From assembly GCA_030062745.1 (NCBI GenBank), contig CP099847.1:28506923-28570922 (forward strand): 64,000 nt of DNA, in the 5' to 3' direction. Positions 1 to 10,445 of the stretch are shown here, in pieces; position 1 is the first letter of the stretch, and each line of letters begins with the position of its first letter. The translations under genes and the position numbers were made by a program. The notes under the pieces are model-generated. The model ran no database searches and was not told the origin of the DNA. It saw only the letters and a program-made list of their open reading frames with translations. The stretch comes from Capitulum mitella. Taxonomy: Eukaryota; Arthropoda; Thecostraca; Pollicipedomorpha; Pollicipedidae.

Positions 1-687
1 CCTGTACTGCCTATCTGTTTGGGGATGGGCTGCGATGTGTCATACGGACAGAATGCAGAAGGGCAGAAAGCTTCGGGGCCAGGATCGTCTCTGGCGTGTG
101 ACCTTGTCATCCACCACGACAGCCCGCCTGCTTTCGGAGCCGTTAACGACGCGCAGGCTCCGGTGGCGGTCCGGTTCCTCTTTGTTCGGCGTGCTAGTGT
201 TTCGGGTCGTCCCACCCACTCTTTGGTCGCCGGCGCCCGGGAGCCACCGCCGCTTCACCTCTCTTCCTCACGAAGGGTATTCTCCCACCGCACAGCCTCG
301 TCCCGGAACTGCCTACCGCCGGCCACAGCCGCGTCTTCCTCCTGGCGTGATTTCATTTCTCGTCTCGACCGTGGTTTGTTGTAAGCGCGGCTCTCCTTGC
401 TGTTGTTTTGCAAGCTCGGCTGTCTTTCACCGGACTCGGCGTTTTTGTGTGCTCATTTTACCCATGTGCCTGACTCGAGTTCCATTATCTCGTATGATTC
501 GTAAAATGCCCTGACTCACTGAACACAATATTTGGCGGGTCGGCGGGTCGGCTCATCGTCTGCTGATTTCTCTCATCGTTGTCTATTTTTCTCCTGTAAC
601 TGGCCTGTCGGGCCACCATTTGGATGATTCTTCGCCTGTAGATCAAAGCCACGCTCATCTTGAATATTTCAAGTTAAGCCAGTGGGT
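1..687. other. No gene recognised
   Basis: Open frames on both strands here have no recognisable domain and no convincing splice sites. The composition is moderately GC-rich up to about 400 and then becomes ordinary. I see nothing I can name. Confidence 0.4.
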
Positions 688-722
688 AAGAGAGAGAGAG
701 AGGGGGGGGGGAGGGAGGGAAG
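688..722. repeat. Purine-rich simple repeat (GA)n/(G)n
   Basis: A run of GA dinucleotides passes directly into a G tract and then GGGA repeats. It sits at the left edge of the CpG island that follows. Confidence 0.8.
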
Positions 723-740
723 CGTTTACATGAGAGTACG

Positions 741-1645
741 CGTTCGGCGCCGCCAGCGACGGCCGGCGGGATGTAATCAGACCTGATGCCGAGGCGGCGC
801 AGGTTGGCGGCGCCCGGACCTCGTGGACGCTGTTTATTTGCGGAGTCGGTCGGCCGGGCCGGAACGGCGAACAGAGCGCCGCCGGCGCTGGCACGCCTCC
901 CCGCTCTCTCCCCGACCGCCCCGCCGCCGCCTGGACGGGCGGGGAGCGTCAGGCCACGCGCAAAAACGCCGCTCCGACGCGGACCCGGATGAATGAGCGC
1001 CGCTCGAACGACTGCGGGCGCCCGGGCGACTGCAGATCCGGCAATAACTGCAGACTCACGCCGGCCGGGCCAACGGCGCTCGCCTCTGGCCGGTTCGTTC
1101 GCCGCGGCCGGCGGCCCGGAGCCCCTCCCCGCCGGCCGGCGCGGCGCCGGGCGGTGTGCCGCTCCAGCAGCGGCCGTCTGCAGCCTGCAGGAACGCCGCC
1201 GCCCGTCGAGCAGTGATCGCCCGCGGACGAGGCCCAGCTGCGTGGCCGGCCGTCGGCCGTCGGCGGCGTTTTTGCCGGTGCCGAGAGGGCGTCGGCGGCG
1301 GCGGCGGCGGGTCGCTGGCCTGCGCGGGGCGGCGGCGGCGCGCAGGCCCACCGGCGGCGGCCCTCCGCCCTGATCCGGCTGATAGCGGCCGATAGCGCCG
1401 CGCGGCGCGGCCACCAATTTCCAGCGGGCCGTGTCGTCGGCGTATTAATAGACCGACCGGCGGGTAAAAACGGCCCGGAAAGAAGACGTGCTCCTGCGTG
1501 CACGTGGCGCGGAGGCGACCGCCGAGCGCGAGGGTGCGAGCCGGGGCGTGTTTGCGTGCGGGGCTGAGACGGCTCCGTTTAGCCCACGTCCGTAGAGCCG
1601 CGGGGCGGCCGTCGAGGCACGGGCCACACGCGAGCCTGCCAGCTC
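741..1645. promoter_or_regulatory. CpG island, probable promoter of an unidentified gene
   Basis: About 900 bp of very GC-rich, CpG-dense sequence stands out from the AT-richer surroundings and includes short CGG triplet runs near 1,290-1,340. Open frames on both strands are a by-product of few stop codons; their translations are Arg/Ala/Pro/Gly-rich with no domain. An AT-rich patch (GTATTAATAG at about 1,440) could be a TATA-like element on either strand. The island resembles the one upstream of the globin gene, so a promoter is likely, but its direction and its gene are not visible. Confidence 0.5.
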
Positions 1646-1649
1646 GCCG

Positions 1650-3270
1650 TGGGCTGTTTACGCGACGGTGACGGATCGCCCTCGCCGCATCACCCTTCTG
1701 GAACGGGAGGCTCGCGCCTCACCATCCCCATCGCAGGGCCACGCTCAGCCGAGCGGCGGCTTGTCCTCTGTTTAGTTGTTGTTCCAGCGAGCTCACGAAC
1801 GCAGAGCTTGGCAAAAATGGGAGGGAGATGACCCCGAGCGACAAAGGAGGCTTTGATCTCGGACGAAATCCTTTCGGACACTAAAGGGACTTCTTTGATG
1901 CCGTTCACTGGGGTAGATCGACGAGATGGACGGCTCTGAAATTCCACACCGGAAACCTCGGCGCTCCGACCAGATGTTCCCCGGCTCGGAAGGCACGGAG
2001 CAAAATAACGGCAAGATGTTACCGCGCGAGCGGCGGGTGGGGCGAGAGCTGTGAAAGCGCGAGCAATAATCGGCTCACGGGACTGGTAATGAGGTGAACT
2101 TGATAAAGAAGCGTCGTGTGATTCAAGTTTGCTTTTGGCGTGATGTAAATGGTTCTAAATGCTCTTTTTGATTCCTCTAGTTTAAAAATTGCGTAGTATT
2201 AACATTCATTTGCAATTTATTAAAATGCGACACAAACCTCTGCCGGCTCCATCTCAAAATGCATGCCTTACGTCACCTCTGTGAATATGTAATTTGGTAA
2301 ATGCTCATCCGTGATCCTCCAGAATAAAGCTATGATCGTTATGTTCTGATAGCTAGGACTCATCACCTTCACATCACGTATTCTTCCATTCCACGCATAC
2401 AGCGATCGCCGCATTAAATCTCCCGACCACTCTGACGCTGTCTTCTTCCGGTATTGGCTCTCACCGGTCTGACACAAATCGGCGCGACATCTCCTCCTCG
2501 TCTGGCGCGAGCGACAGTCCGCGGCCGGCGCCCGAGATCCTTCAAACCGGTCCGGCCATTCAGCTGGTGAAATGACCGACAATCCAGCACCCTGGGCCGC
2601 GTCACTGACGGCGGCGCTGACCTAGAATCGTGTGACGGCGCGGCGCAGGACGTGCAGGACGGCACGTACGCCGTGCATTGTGCACGGAGATGCGGGCCGG
2701 CATATCGGAGCCATGCAGGGGCCCCTGGTAGGATGGCACAAGCCGTGCGCAGCACTAAATACACCGGTCCGAGGTGCATCCAGGTGCTCTTAATGTCGAG
2801 CTTGGACTATGAGGCTCTTCGGGGGACGTGTGCTGTGGCGTGGCGTGTTCCTATTTCTGTTGTCGGAAACAAGGCATACATCGGACGACCTTCAAGACTT
2901 GGCGACATTGCATAGCAGAAAGAAAAATGCATTTGTGGAGATCAAGTGAGCGTTCAACGTTTACGATCTCACTGCGGTGTGTGGCACACTGTGACTCAGA
3001 GGGAGAGAGTTAGTTTTCTCAAATGACCTCCATCTGCAGCCGAAACGGAACCCGAGGTAGATTACATGCATCGATCACTCCATCAGCATTTCACGTTCGT
3101 TCATGGCATTCATTTACCTCATGGAAGGGACAGCTTTGTCTATTTGATCTCCCAGCGCATAACATGTGTGGCCTCGGGATTGTTCAAACGATGAACAACA
3201 ATTCACGAAGCCTGAATACCTGACGTCACGTAGGGCATACGCCCAGGAGCACGGCTCAGCAGAACGCCGA
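1650..3270. other. Unassigned region left of the signal-peptide exon
   Basis: This is where downstream exons of the minus-strand gene starting at 3,330 would be expected if its introns are short. A minus-strand open frame runs through about 2,779-2,414 and ends at a GTGAGA donor-like site near 2,458. I could not establish an in-phase acceptor or recognise the protein, so it is not called as an exon. Confidence 0.3.
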
Positions 3271-3275
3271 CCCAC

Positions 3276-3330
3276 CTGCCAGCAGCACCACTGCCATCAG
3301 CAGCGCGCAGCACCAGCCTCCGCGCACCAT
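3276..3330 (-). CDS. First coding exon: signal peptide of an unidentified secreted protein
   Basis: The minus strand has an ATG in strong context (A at -3, G at +4). It opens 18 codons reading MVRGGWCCALLMAVVLLA, a classic signal peptide: a short Arg-containing n-region, then a hydrophobic core. The exon ends at a strong donor (CAG|GTGGGT) after 55 nt, in phase 1. Read through, the frame reaches a stop only six codons later, which fits splicing at this point. A GC-rich block lies immediately upstream. A small signal-peptide exon next to a CpG island is common for neuropeptide, hormone and other small secreted-protein genes. The mature protein is not identified and the downstream exons were not found, so this is a gene-start prediction only. 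Confidence 0.5.
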
Positions 3331-3545
3331 CCTGTCAGCGCCGTGTCACCGCTGCGCGCGCAACCCAGCCCGCCGTGGCGCCGGCTCACCACTGCCGCCT
3401 GGACGGCGCTGCCCGGCGGCCGCCGGCCAACCGGCCGCGGCGGCACCAAGGTAAACAGCGGCCAGGGGGCGTCCCCGCACCGGCTGCCCCCGCCGACGCC
3501 GGCCGCGGACGGTCAGATGTCAGGCCAGCGGCGCCCACTTAACAC
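3331..3545 (-). promoter_or_regulatory. Small CpG island, candidate promoter/5'UTR of the signal-peptide gene
   Basis: This GC- and CpG-rich stretch lies immediately upstream (minus-strand sense) of the ATG at 3,330 and ends abruptly near 3,545. Its plus-strand open frame gives a low-complexity Pro/Arg/Ala peptide and is not considered coding. Promoter function is inferred from composition and position. Confidence 0.4.
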
Positions 3546-4015
3546 CTGACTGCCCAGCTGTGGGTGGAAGGCCAGAGCCTAAATGACAAGACGGAGACCA
3601 CTACAGGGACCGGCGCTGTGGTTTTATTCGGGTAACGAGGACAAGTCGTTTGCTTCATCTTGGGAACATTTTTCGATTTCCATCATGTACACATTCCTGA
3701 ACTGAAACGCGTCAAGCATTAACATTGGGCAAAGAGAAGAAAACCCGAAAGTTCAGCAAAGTTGTTCTGTTTGATTTCAAGCAGCCATGAAATATTCGTT
3801 AGTTGGGCCGGCCTCCGGATCCACCTTCACCGGACCGGAGGGAGGGGGTATTCATGAGGACCCAAGATCCCGGAAACCATAAACCCTACAGAAAACTAAG
3901 AACGCCCTTGGAAAGCCCTTGGCGAAACTGAAAGAAAGTACAAAGCCGTTTGCAGATAATTAAGACATTTTCAAAATTAAGTTCACCAGAGGTCCTACTA
4001 GGTCACATTGTTACC

Positions 4016-4327
4016 GTGATCGGTAGCTCAGTTGGTAGAGCACTGGCCTCCCCGTCCTGGCAAGATGGGTTCGAGTCGCTTAGGCGCTCGATATTTGGCC
4101 CGCGGGTCAGCTGGCAACTGGTCAACATAGGGTCAAACAGACAATCACTGTCGTGTCGCACGCTTGGCGTCACGTTAAATTTTCGTCACAGAATCAGCCG
4201 TTACCAGGAATCGGGCGATCTCGTCAGGGGTCGGAGTCTACGTAACAAGCTCTGGTTAGCACATGCTCCGACCCTAACATCGCGCTTTCAAACTCTCCTC
4301 ACTAGATCAAATTTATAAAAAAAATAC
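4016..4327 (+). mobile_element. tRNA-derived SINE, copy 1
   Basis: A tRNA-like head carries a pol III box A (TAGCTCAGTTGG, 4,024-4,035) and box B (GGTTCGAGTCG, about 4,068). It is followed by a non-tRNA body containing CCCGCGGGTCAGCTGGCAAC and, later, a tail segment ending in AAATTTATAAAA. The body and tail recur at 17.8, 31.7 and 63.7 kb, which shows an interspersed family rather than a tRNA gene. The head does not close into a full acceptor stem and has no poly-T terminator. Confidence 0.8.
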
Positions 4328-4634
4328 CCCATTGGCATATTTAGTGGAAACTTTGATAAACAAGGCTCCTACGCGGCTTAAAAGGGGTTTAACAGTAACA
4401 CAAAGCCGTGGTTTATCTATGTGATGCGGAAAAGGGGCATTTGAGGCCAAATTTCATCATTTCAAAGAAAACGGAAAATGAAGGCAAAAAATCATCCTTT
4501 TCAGGACCAGGGCCGTTTCTTCCAGTATGTTTGTCTTTGCTGGAATATACCGTGAATGTGTCTGGCACGCATATAAAATATGCAGCTGTGATATTTAAAT
4601 CAAATAAGGTCCATGAAGGTCAAGATTTAGACGC

Positions 4635-4810
4635 TGTTGGCGATTACGATGTTTTACGGATACCACAAAGAGGTGCGACGTCCTGCATTTTTTCGCGACT
4701 TCTCGTGATGTTACTATGTGTTGTCGACTGCTCTACGTGGACTGTGGCGATGTGATTTCATCACTTGCACATTAAGAAGTTAGTGTAAAACAATTGCCGG
4801 TTGTTCTTCA
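4635..4810 (+). repeat. 5' LTR of the BEL/Pao element
   Basis: About 176 bp, beginning TG and ending near CA. It aligns with 9,826-10,005 through the first 20 bases, the GATTTCATCAC block and the TAGTG(T/C)AAAAC block. The two LTRs differ at many positions and by indels. Ends are placed by the TG...CA convention and may be off by a few bases. Confidence 0.75.
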
Positions 4811-4928
4811 AAGAGACAGAAATCTTCCGAATCCCGGTACGCAACATCACGAAATGATCGCCCAGCAGTTCTCTTGAAGGTGATCGTAATACTTGCTCCT
4901 TTAATCTGAGTCATGCCCTTGACATGGA

Positions 4929-5925
4929 TTGAGTAAGATGGACCCAGACTCCTGCACCTCAGCGATCGATCCTGCAGCTGATTCGGAAGACCGGTTCGTC
5001 CCTTCCAGGCAGTCTGAAAACAGCGTCCGAGGCCACCTGCAGCTCGTCCTCTCGTGGCCGTATCGAGACGTCCGGCTTCAGCTGTTGCAAGATGGACACG
5101 GACTTCCGCGAATACTGGACGAGGCAGCTCGGGAGCTGCAGCCAGTGGTGACGGCCAGGCACGAGATCACCACCGCCCAGCGAAGTGAATGTAGAAGCCG
5201 CTGCGCGTCTGAGACCGGTTTGGTGGCTAATGGCTCTAGGAATCAGGCGGCTGAGACTGGCGAAGAACCGGAGGCAGGTGACGTCTCCAGTATAGACCTG
5301 CTGACTCATCAGGGTTCGCCTGAAACTACGGCTGGGCACGGGACCCCATCTGTAGTTCATCTCAAGGACAGTGTAAAGCTCGATTCCACTGGATTTGACA
5401 GAGCCTATGAGGAGTTTTCCAATTCTTCAGAGCCCAAATTTTCATATGATGTAGTGAATACTGTGGCAATCCCAAGAACGGCGGGTCAGGCCAGACGACT
5501 AGACAATGCGCGAACGATTCAGACGCTAGTGGCCAAAAATTAGGAACAAGTGAACTTATCTGCAATCTGTTTGCAACCTTCTTGAAGGCACATATGGAAG
5601 ATAAGCGTTCCTCTAGAGTGGCCAGTGACCAAGCCGTGCCGAAATAAGGACGTTGGACAAAACCGACTACTCGAAATCCGGTCCATGTTCATCATGCTTT
5701 TTCTGTTGGCACACAAACAGTGGACTGCCTTTTTGCGGACAAGACCATTTCCGACACAGATGCCCTAATTTTCGGCGCATTTCGGTAAACCAGAGGCGAA
5801 CTGGGTCACAGAAAAAGGCTTTGCAGCCGCTGCCTGTCTGCACATTATGACACGTGTGCATGCCACAGGAAACAACCGTGTGGGGTCTACGACTTCGAAC
5901 AAGAGCACCACCACTCATTTAACCA
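4929..5925 (+). pseudogene. gag remnant of the BEL/Pao element
   Basis: An open stretch of about 204 codons starts at 4,929, followed by shifted frames. Near 5,690-5,915 a Cys/His-rich segment (SCFFCWHTNSG, then CHRKQPCGV and EHHH in another frame) resembles the zinc-knuckle end of Pao-type Gag. Frames change and stops intervene, so no intact protein can be made. Confidence 0.6.
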
Positions 5926-5959
5926 AGGACCCGGCGCTGTGTCCAAGACCATCGGAGCG

Positions 5960-6420
5960 ACCATGCCTCGCGTGGACCAGATACTCGTGAAAGCATGTGT
6001 TACAGCCGTGAACGGTCCACGAGGAAGCAGGCGATGACGCGCGCCTCTCGATGAGTGCAGTTCAGTCACACTGATGGAGCAAGGCATTGCAGATGAGCTG
6101 GGGATTGCAGGCGTATTGAAAACGCTGGGCATCAAAACGGTATCCGGCATCTCCTCCGTGAGATCACGTGACGTAAGTGCAGAGATCCAGGACATCAACA
6201 GCGGTGAAAATCCGGCTGGAAACACACTGTTCCGGGTCTGGCTCTGGACCCCCCCCCCCGCCGTCATCTCACTGGAGAAACTGCGAGAGGAATCTCCAGC
6301 CGTCGAAGAGCTGTATGTGACTGAACTGCACGAAGCGCTAACTTGGCTTACTGGCCTCGATAACGCAGATCCGACCGCTGCACGAGGTGCCAGAATGACA
6401 CGGAAAACGGTCAACTGATC
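5960..6420 (+). pseudogene. Retroelement aspartic protease remnant
   Basis: Directly after the zinc-knuckle region the translation contains a LDE.SSVTLM block followed by a hydrophobic 'ELGIAGVLKTLGIKTVSGIS' pattern. This is the layout of the pepsin-like protease of BEL/Pao Pol, where the catalytic Asp lies in a LLD(D/E)GS motif. Here the motif is altered, with Cys in the Gly position, and a stop lies upstream. The region 6,420-7,060 beyond, where the first half of the RT should lie, is too degraded to align by eye. Confidence 0.55.
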
Positions 6421-7074
6421 CAAAAAACGAAACTGCGTTGGACCGTTACTGATCGAGTTGTGGCCGGGAGGGAGACAGAAGCTTTCAGCACCAAAGGCGT
6501 TATCGTAAATTTCCCGTCTACTCTTGAAGATGCTGTCAGATCCCGGTGGAGAACGGCTGTGCGTACCAGCGCCCGAAGACCAGCTGTCTGAGTGCACGCT
6601 GGGATCAGAAACAGAACATGACGGCGAGATGTGGTCATCTTCATTGTTGAGACGAAGTCGCAAGAGTCGTGAAAAAGCCATGAAGAGCCCAGATAACCAG
6701 AAAATACCTGAGAAACGAGCTCACTCCTTTGAGGAGAATCTATAGAAAGGCCCTGCGCTCCAAAGACCACGCCCTCCCCGTCTTGACTGAACGCCTCGAG
6801 AAGGACATTTTCATCGAACGACCCCAGCCAAAGCCAGCGTAGAGCTAGCGGGTACCTGGTATTTGCCGCTGCTGGCCGTCTCAGACGCTAACGAACCGGG
6901 CAAATCGGGCTCGTCTTGTCTTGTCGGGCTGTCCGATCGTAGGAGAAGTGACTCGACGACTTCCTCCTCCAAAGACCAGACTATTCTAATTCGATTCCGG
7001 GTATCTTGCTGCGCTGCAGAGAGAAGAGGATAGTTATGAACGCGGTCGTCGTGGCTATGTTCAGCTAAGCGAGC

Positions 7075-7660
7075 GTGCGGGAACCAGATCTGCCAGGCCT
7101 GCAGTTCTCACGCAAAGATGAACATCAGCGTCCGGTGGACGTCTACGAGTCTCCAGTGCTGATATATGGGGCAAAGTCCTCACCAAACACGGTTCTCCAG
7201 AGAGCTCCGTGGAAACTTTCCAAGTCAAGTGAATTGAAGCGTACCATAATCGAAGACGCATTTGTTGATGAAATCTTCACAGGGGTCGAGCATGACCCAG
7301 AAGCTGTCGACCTGGTGCAAAAAATTACAGCTGCTCTCAGACGTGGAGGATTGGAGCGAGGTGGGTGGACTTCCAACTCGAAATAAATGATGAAGATTTT
7401 CAGTCTAGGAGGGGATAAGCAGATGGATGGCATCAGTATCGAGATTGTTTAGTCAGCCCCTGCCTTGTGTGTGGTCTGCAGGCCCCACTTCGAAAGCCTC
7501 GGCTTGAAGTGCGCCTCCAGCCAAGGATCTGTGACAAAACGAAGCATAATGTCACAAGTCATAACTGTGTTCGAGCCCCTCGGTTTTCCATGTGGTTATG
7601 TGTTGAATGCCAAACAGCTGCTGCAGAAGTTTAGGAAAGAAAAACCTCGGTTGGAATGAA
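7075..7660 (+). pseudogene. Reverse transcriptase (second half) remnant
   Basis: A frame from 7,075 contains IIEDAFVDEIFTGV, corresponding to the palm-domain catalytic YVDD box of Pao elements with the second Asp replaced by Glu, followed by a helix pattern and GGWTSNSK. After a frame change, 7,540-7,655 encodes the conserved RT-to-RNase H linker VFEPLGFPCGYVLNAKQLLQ. Loss of the box and the frameshifts make it inactive. Confidence 0.75.
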
Positions 7661-7769
7661 CGCATGCCTGACGCCCTCGAGCTGGACTAGAGACAGTAGT
7701 CTGCAGCGCTGGTCAGAGTAGAGTCTGCACAGTTCCTCATACCTGTTTCAGCAGCAGACCGGCATAGGA

Positions 7770-8435
7770 TCAGCTCAGCTGCACGTGTTCGCAGATGCCA
7801 GCACCAGCGGGTTCTGTGCGGTAGCTTGTTACCGCTGGCGCACCGAGGCCAGCTTCTGTGTGAGTTTTGTGGCAGCTCGTTCACGCGTGGCACCATTGAA
7901 GCACCTCAAAATGCCGAGGTTAGAGCCGCAAGCTGCTGTTCTTACCAGGCGGCTCGCTGCTGTCATCCGCGAGGAAACCAGAGCACGGCTCAACCATACC
8001 GTGTTCTGGCGTGACTCAGAGACAGTTCTAGCATGGATCAAAGCGACTCGCCGCCGATTTCTCACTTCGTTAGCAACAGAGTCGCCGAAATCCATGACAC
8101 GTCGGTCCCTGAACAATGGAGGTATGTCGCCAAATCACAGAAAGCTGCTGATGCTGGTTTACGTGCCCAGAGATTGGACGACGTGGACGATGGTTCGTGG
8201 CTGACAGGATCCGATTTTCTCAGGAAGGACGAAACAGACTGGCTGTGTCAGCATTCTGTGTCCGTTAAGGAAGTCTTATTGGAAGATCCGGAAACGTCGT
8301 CAGTTCTGACAACCACAAGCATCGAAGATCATCATGTCTGTGAAGCATTTTTCGATGCTGAACGTTCCTCACGTGAGACGGTTTATATTCAAACCGTCAG
8401 CACCATTCGCCGTTGGCTAACGCGGCATCGATGAA
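7770..8435 (+). pseudogene. RNase H and linker remnant of the BEL/Pao element
   Basis: The 7,785-8,204 frame encodes VFADASTSGFCAVACY, which retains the first RNase H Asp, then the conserved RVAPLKHLKMPRLE block and FWRDSETVLAWI. The next segment, in another frame from 8,033, has QWRYVAKSQKAADAG, matching the W+YVP..NPAD block between RNase H and integrase. The order and spacing are as in intact elements; frameshifts break the protein. Confidence 0.75.
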
Positions 8436-8439
8436 GCCA

Positions 8440-9770
8440 GCGAGGAAAATTTACGGTGGAGGAGATGCAGTATGCTGAGAATCTTTGCATCTGCATGGCC
8501 CAAGAAGAGTGCTTTTCTTCCGACCTGGAGCGACTGAAGCAGGGAATGTTATTCACTTCGATAAGCCGTCTGTCACCAGTGGTGATAGGCAACGCGACTG
8601 TCATGGATTCCAGGATTTGCCGGTGTCCTGATATGAGCACATCAGCTAGATACTCGCCCTTCCTACCGCCCCGCCATCCCTACACTCACCGGATGATGTT
8701 CTGTCTGCATGGTGCAATGGGTCACTGAGCCCACATTGCGGTGCTGGCAGAGCTGAGACAGCGCTGCTGGATTCAACAGGCCTCCAGAACACTGCGGAAG
8801 ATGGTCGTCAAGTGTCAGCTGCGTCGCGTCCACAGGACCTTGCCGCTGGCAGTTTCAGTGACAATGACGGTTTCCATTCCCGACAGTAACCCGATCTAAA
8901 GGAGCTTCCTCATCCACTGGCATACATTTATTCGGACCTATAAAAAGGCTGAAAGGGAGGAAACGGGTGAAGATGTTTGGTGTTTGGACGATAATTCTTC
9001 GGATATGACAACACGCGCTGTTTAGTTTGAGCTGGCCGAGCGAGTGAATACCGATTCTACATTGCTAGCCATCAACCGCTTCCAAAGCAGACGAGGAACC
9101 GCCAAGGAGTTCTGGCCAGATAATGGCAGAAATTTTGTGGCAGCAAATCGCGAGCTGAGAAAATTGCTGAACAACCTCAACCATGAACAGATTACGAGCA
9201 AGTTGTCGCTGTCTGGGATCCAGTGGCGTTTCAATACTCCAGCTGAACCCCAATCCGGTGACGTCTGGGAACATGACATGCGCAATACAAAGGAAAGTCT
9301 CCGGAGTCTGATGAACAAAGTCCGCAGCTTGAGGTGCTTCACAGCCTTCTCCTGGAGGATGAAAAAAATAATGAATTTCACGCTCCTGGTGGACGTGTCC
9401 TCGGATCTCCGCTGAAGAAGAACTTCTGACGCCATTCCGCTTCATCATCGCACGAGCCTCTCCATCGCTGCCGTCGGGAATCACAAATGGGCAAGCACAT
9501 TCTCTCGGGAGACGATGAGAGCAAACAGAAAGGATAGCAGATCATTTATGGCGCATATGAGTTCGAAAACATCTGCCTCGTCTCTCCACTAGGCTGAAGC
9601 GGCACCATAATGACCTGAACCTAACGGAGGATGACCTCGCGCTCGTGGCCGACGAACGACACCCGAGAGGTGTTTGGCTAAAAGGTGGTTTGATGAGCAT
9701 TTGCCATGGTCCTGACGGTCGCATACGATCAACATCGATGCAAACCGAACTCGGTGTTCTCCGCCGACCG
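8440..9770 (+). pseudogene. Integrase remnant of the BEL/Pao element
   Basis: The integrase zinc-binding region can be followed from about 8,460 (FTVEEMQYAENL) to about 8,820 (LHGAMGH, then AELRQRCWI and KCQLRR). The catalytic core follows at about 9,020-9,400, with WPDNGRNFVAAN containing the second catalytic Asp, and a GDVWEHDM segment. The C-terminal region at 9,640-9,770 (RHPRGVWLKG, PDGRIRS) resembles the end of Pao polyproteins. Stops at about 8,725 and 8,895 and several frame changes inactivate it. Confidence 0.8.
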
Positions 9771-9825
9771 GCGAGAGAAACAATCGCCCTGGGAACGCCT
9801 CGACCGTGGTCGAGAGAGCTCGGGA

Positions 9826-10005
9826 TGTTGGCGATTACGATGTTTTGTGGACGCCATGAAGGAGGCGCGATGTCCAGCATTTTCTGGCGCTTTATTTTAT
9901 TATTAGTGGTTTTATTTTACGTCTTATCGACTATTCGTGGTGGATTTTGGCGTTGTGATTTCATCACATAGGGAAGCTAGTGCAAAACTTATCAGGGGTG
10001 CTGCA
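9826..10005 (+). repeat. 3' LTR of the BEL/Pao element
   Basis: This is the partner of 4,635-4,810 and begins with the same 20 bases. It is preceded by a purine-rich stretch (GAGAGAGCTCGGGA) in the position of the polypurine tract. Confidence 0.75.
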
Positions 10006-10445
10006 AGGACCGTATTGCTATCATCCGTGGCCTTACATTGTGTTCGCACTGAAAATAAACAATATTTCGAAACGTCAAATCAAGTCAGCCTCGACCAGGC
10101 GGCATGGGATCGCACTTGGCAATGTATTAATGCTTCCGGAACACTTATGACTACCAACAAACGTTTCAAGACTGTAAACCAAAGAATTGTACCCGTTTGC
10201 GAGCCCGAAAACTCGGTATGAAACGCGATCCGACCCCAGGTCACGGGTCAACGGGTACAATTTCGTGTGCAAATGACGTGAGAAGCACCAGGGCGTACAT
10301 CCAAGTTTGAAAATCACCGAACCATGTCCACAATCTCAATACCAAACGCAGAAAGGGCAAAAAAATTTCAGTCGACCTAAGATCGACAGCCTAGAAACTG
10401 CCGGACTACTCGAGATGACAGAACTGTTCCATTTGCCATGTGCTA

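Larger units (their letters stand above)
4635..10005 (+). mobile_element. BEL/Pao-type LTR retrotransposon, full span but decayed
   Basis: Two related terminal repeats, both opening TGTTGGCGATTACGATGTTTT, bracket about 5 kb in which gag, protease, reverse transcriptase, RNase H and integrase remnants occur in the BEL/Pao order (PR-RT-RH-IN). All the coding regions carry stops and frameshifts and the LTRs have diverged substantially, so this is an old, inactive insertion. No clear target-site duplication or primer-binding site is visible. Family assignment rests on recognisable blocks: the RT-RH linker FEPLGF, the RNase H region VSFVAARSRVAPLKHL, and the integrase segment WPDNGRNFVAANRELR. Confidence 0.85.

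Noticed and set aside
674-1503. Long open frames on both strands of the CpG island
   Set aside because: Arg/Ala/Gly/Pro-rich low-complexity products caused by scarce stop codons in GC-rich DNA; no domains.
2414-2779. Second exon for the signal-peptide gene
   Set aside because: An open frame with a donor-like end exists, but no acceptor gives a convincing in-phase join and the peptide is unrecognised.
4020-4090. Possible tRNA gene (good box A and box B)
   Set aside because: No matching acceptor stem, no poly-T terminator, and the flanking body recurs at other sites, so it is a SINE head.
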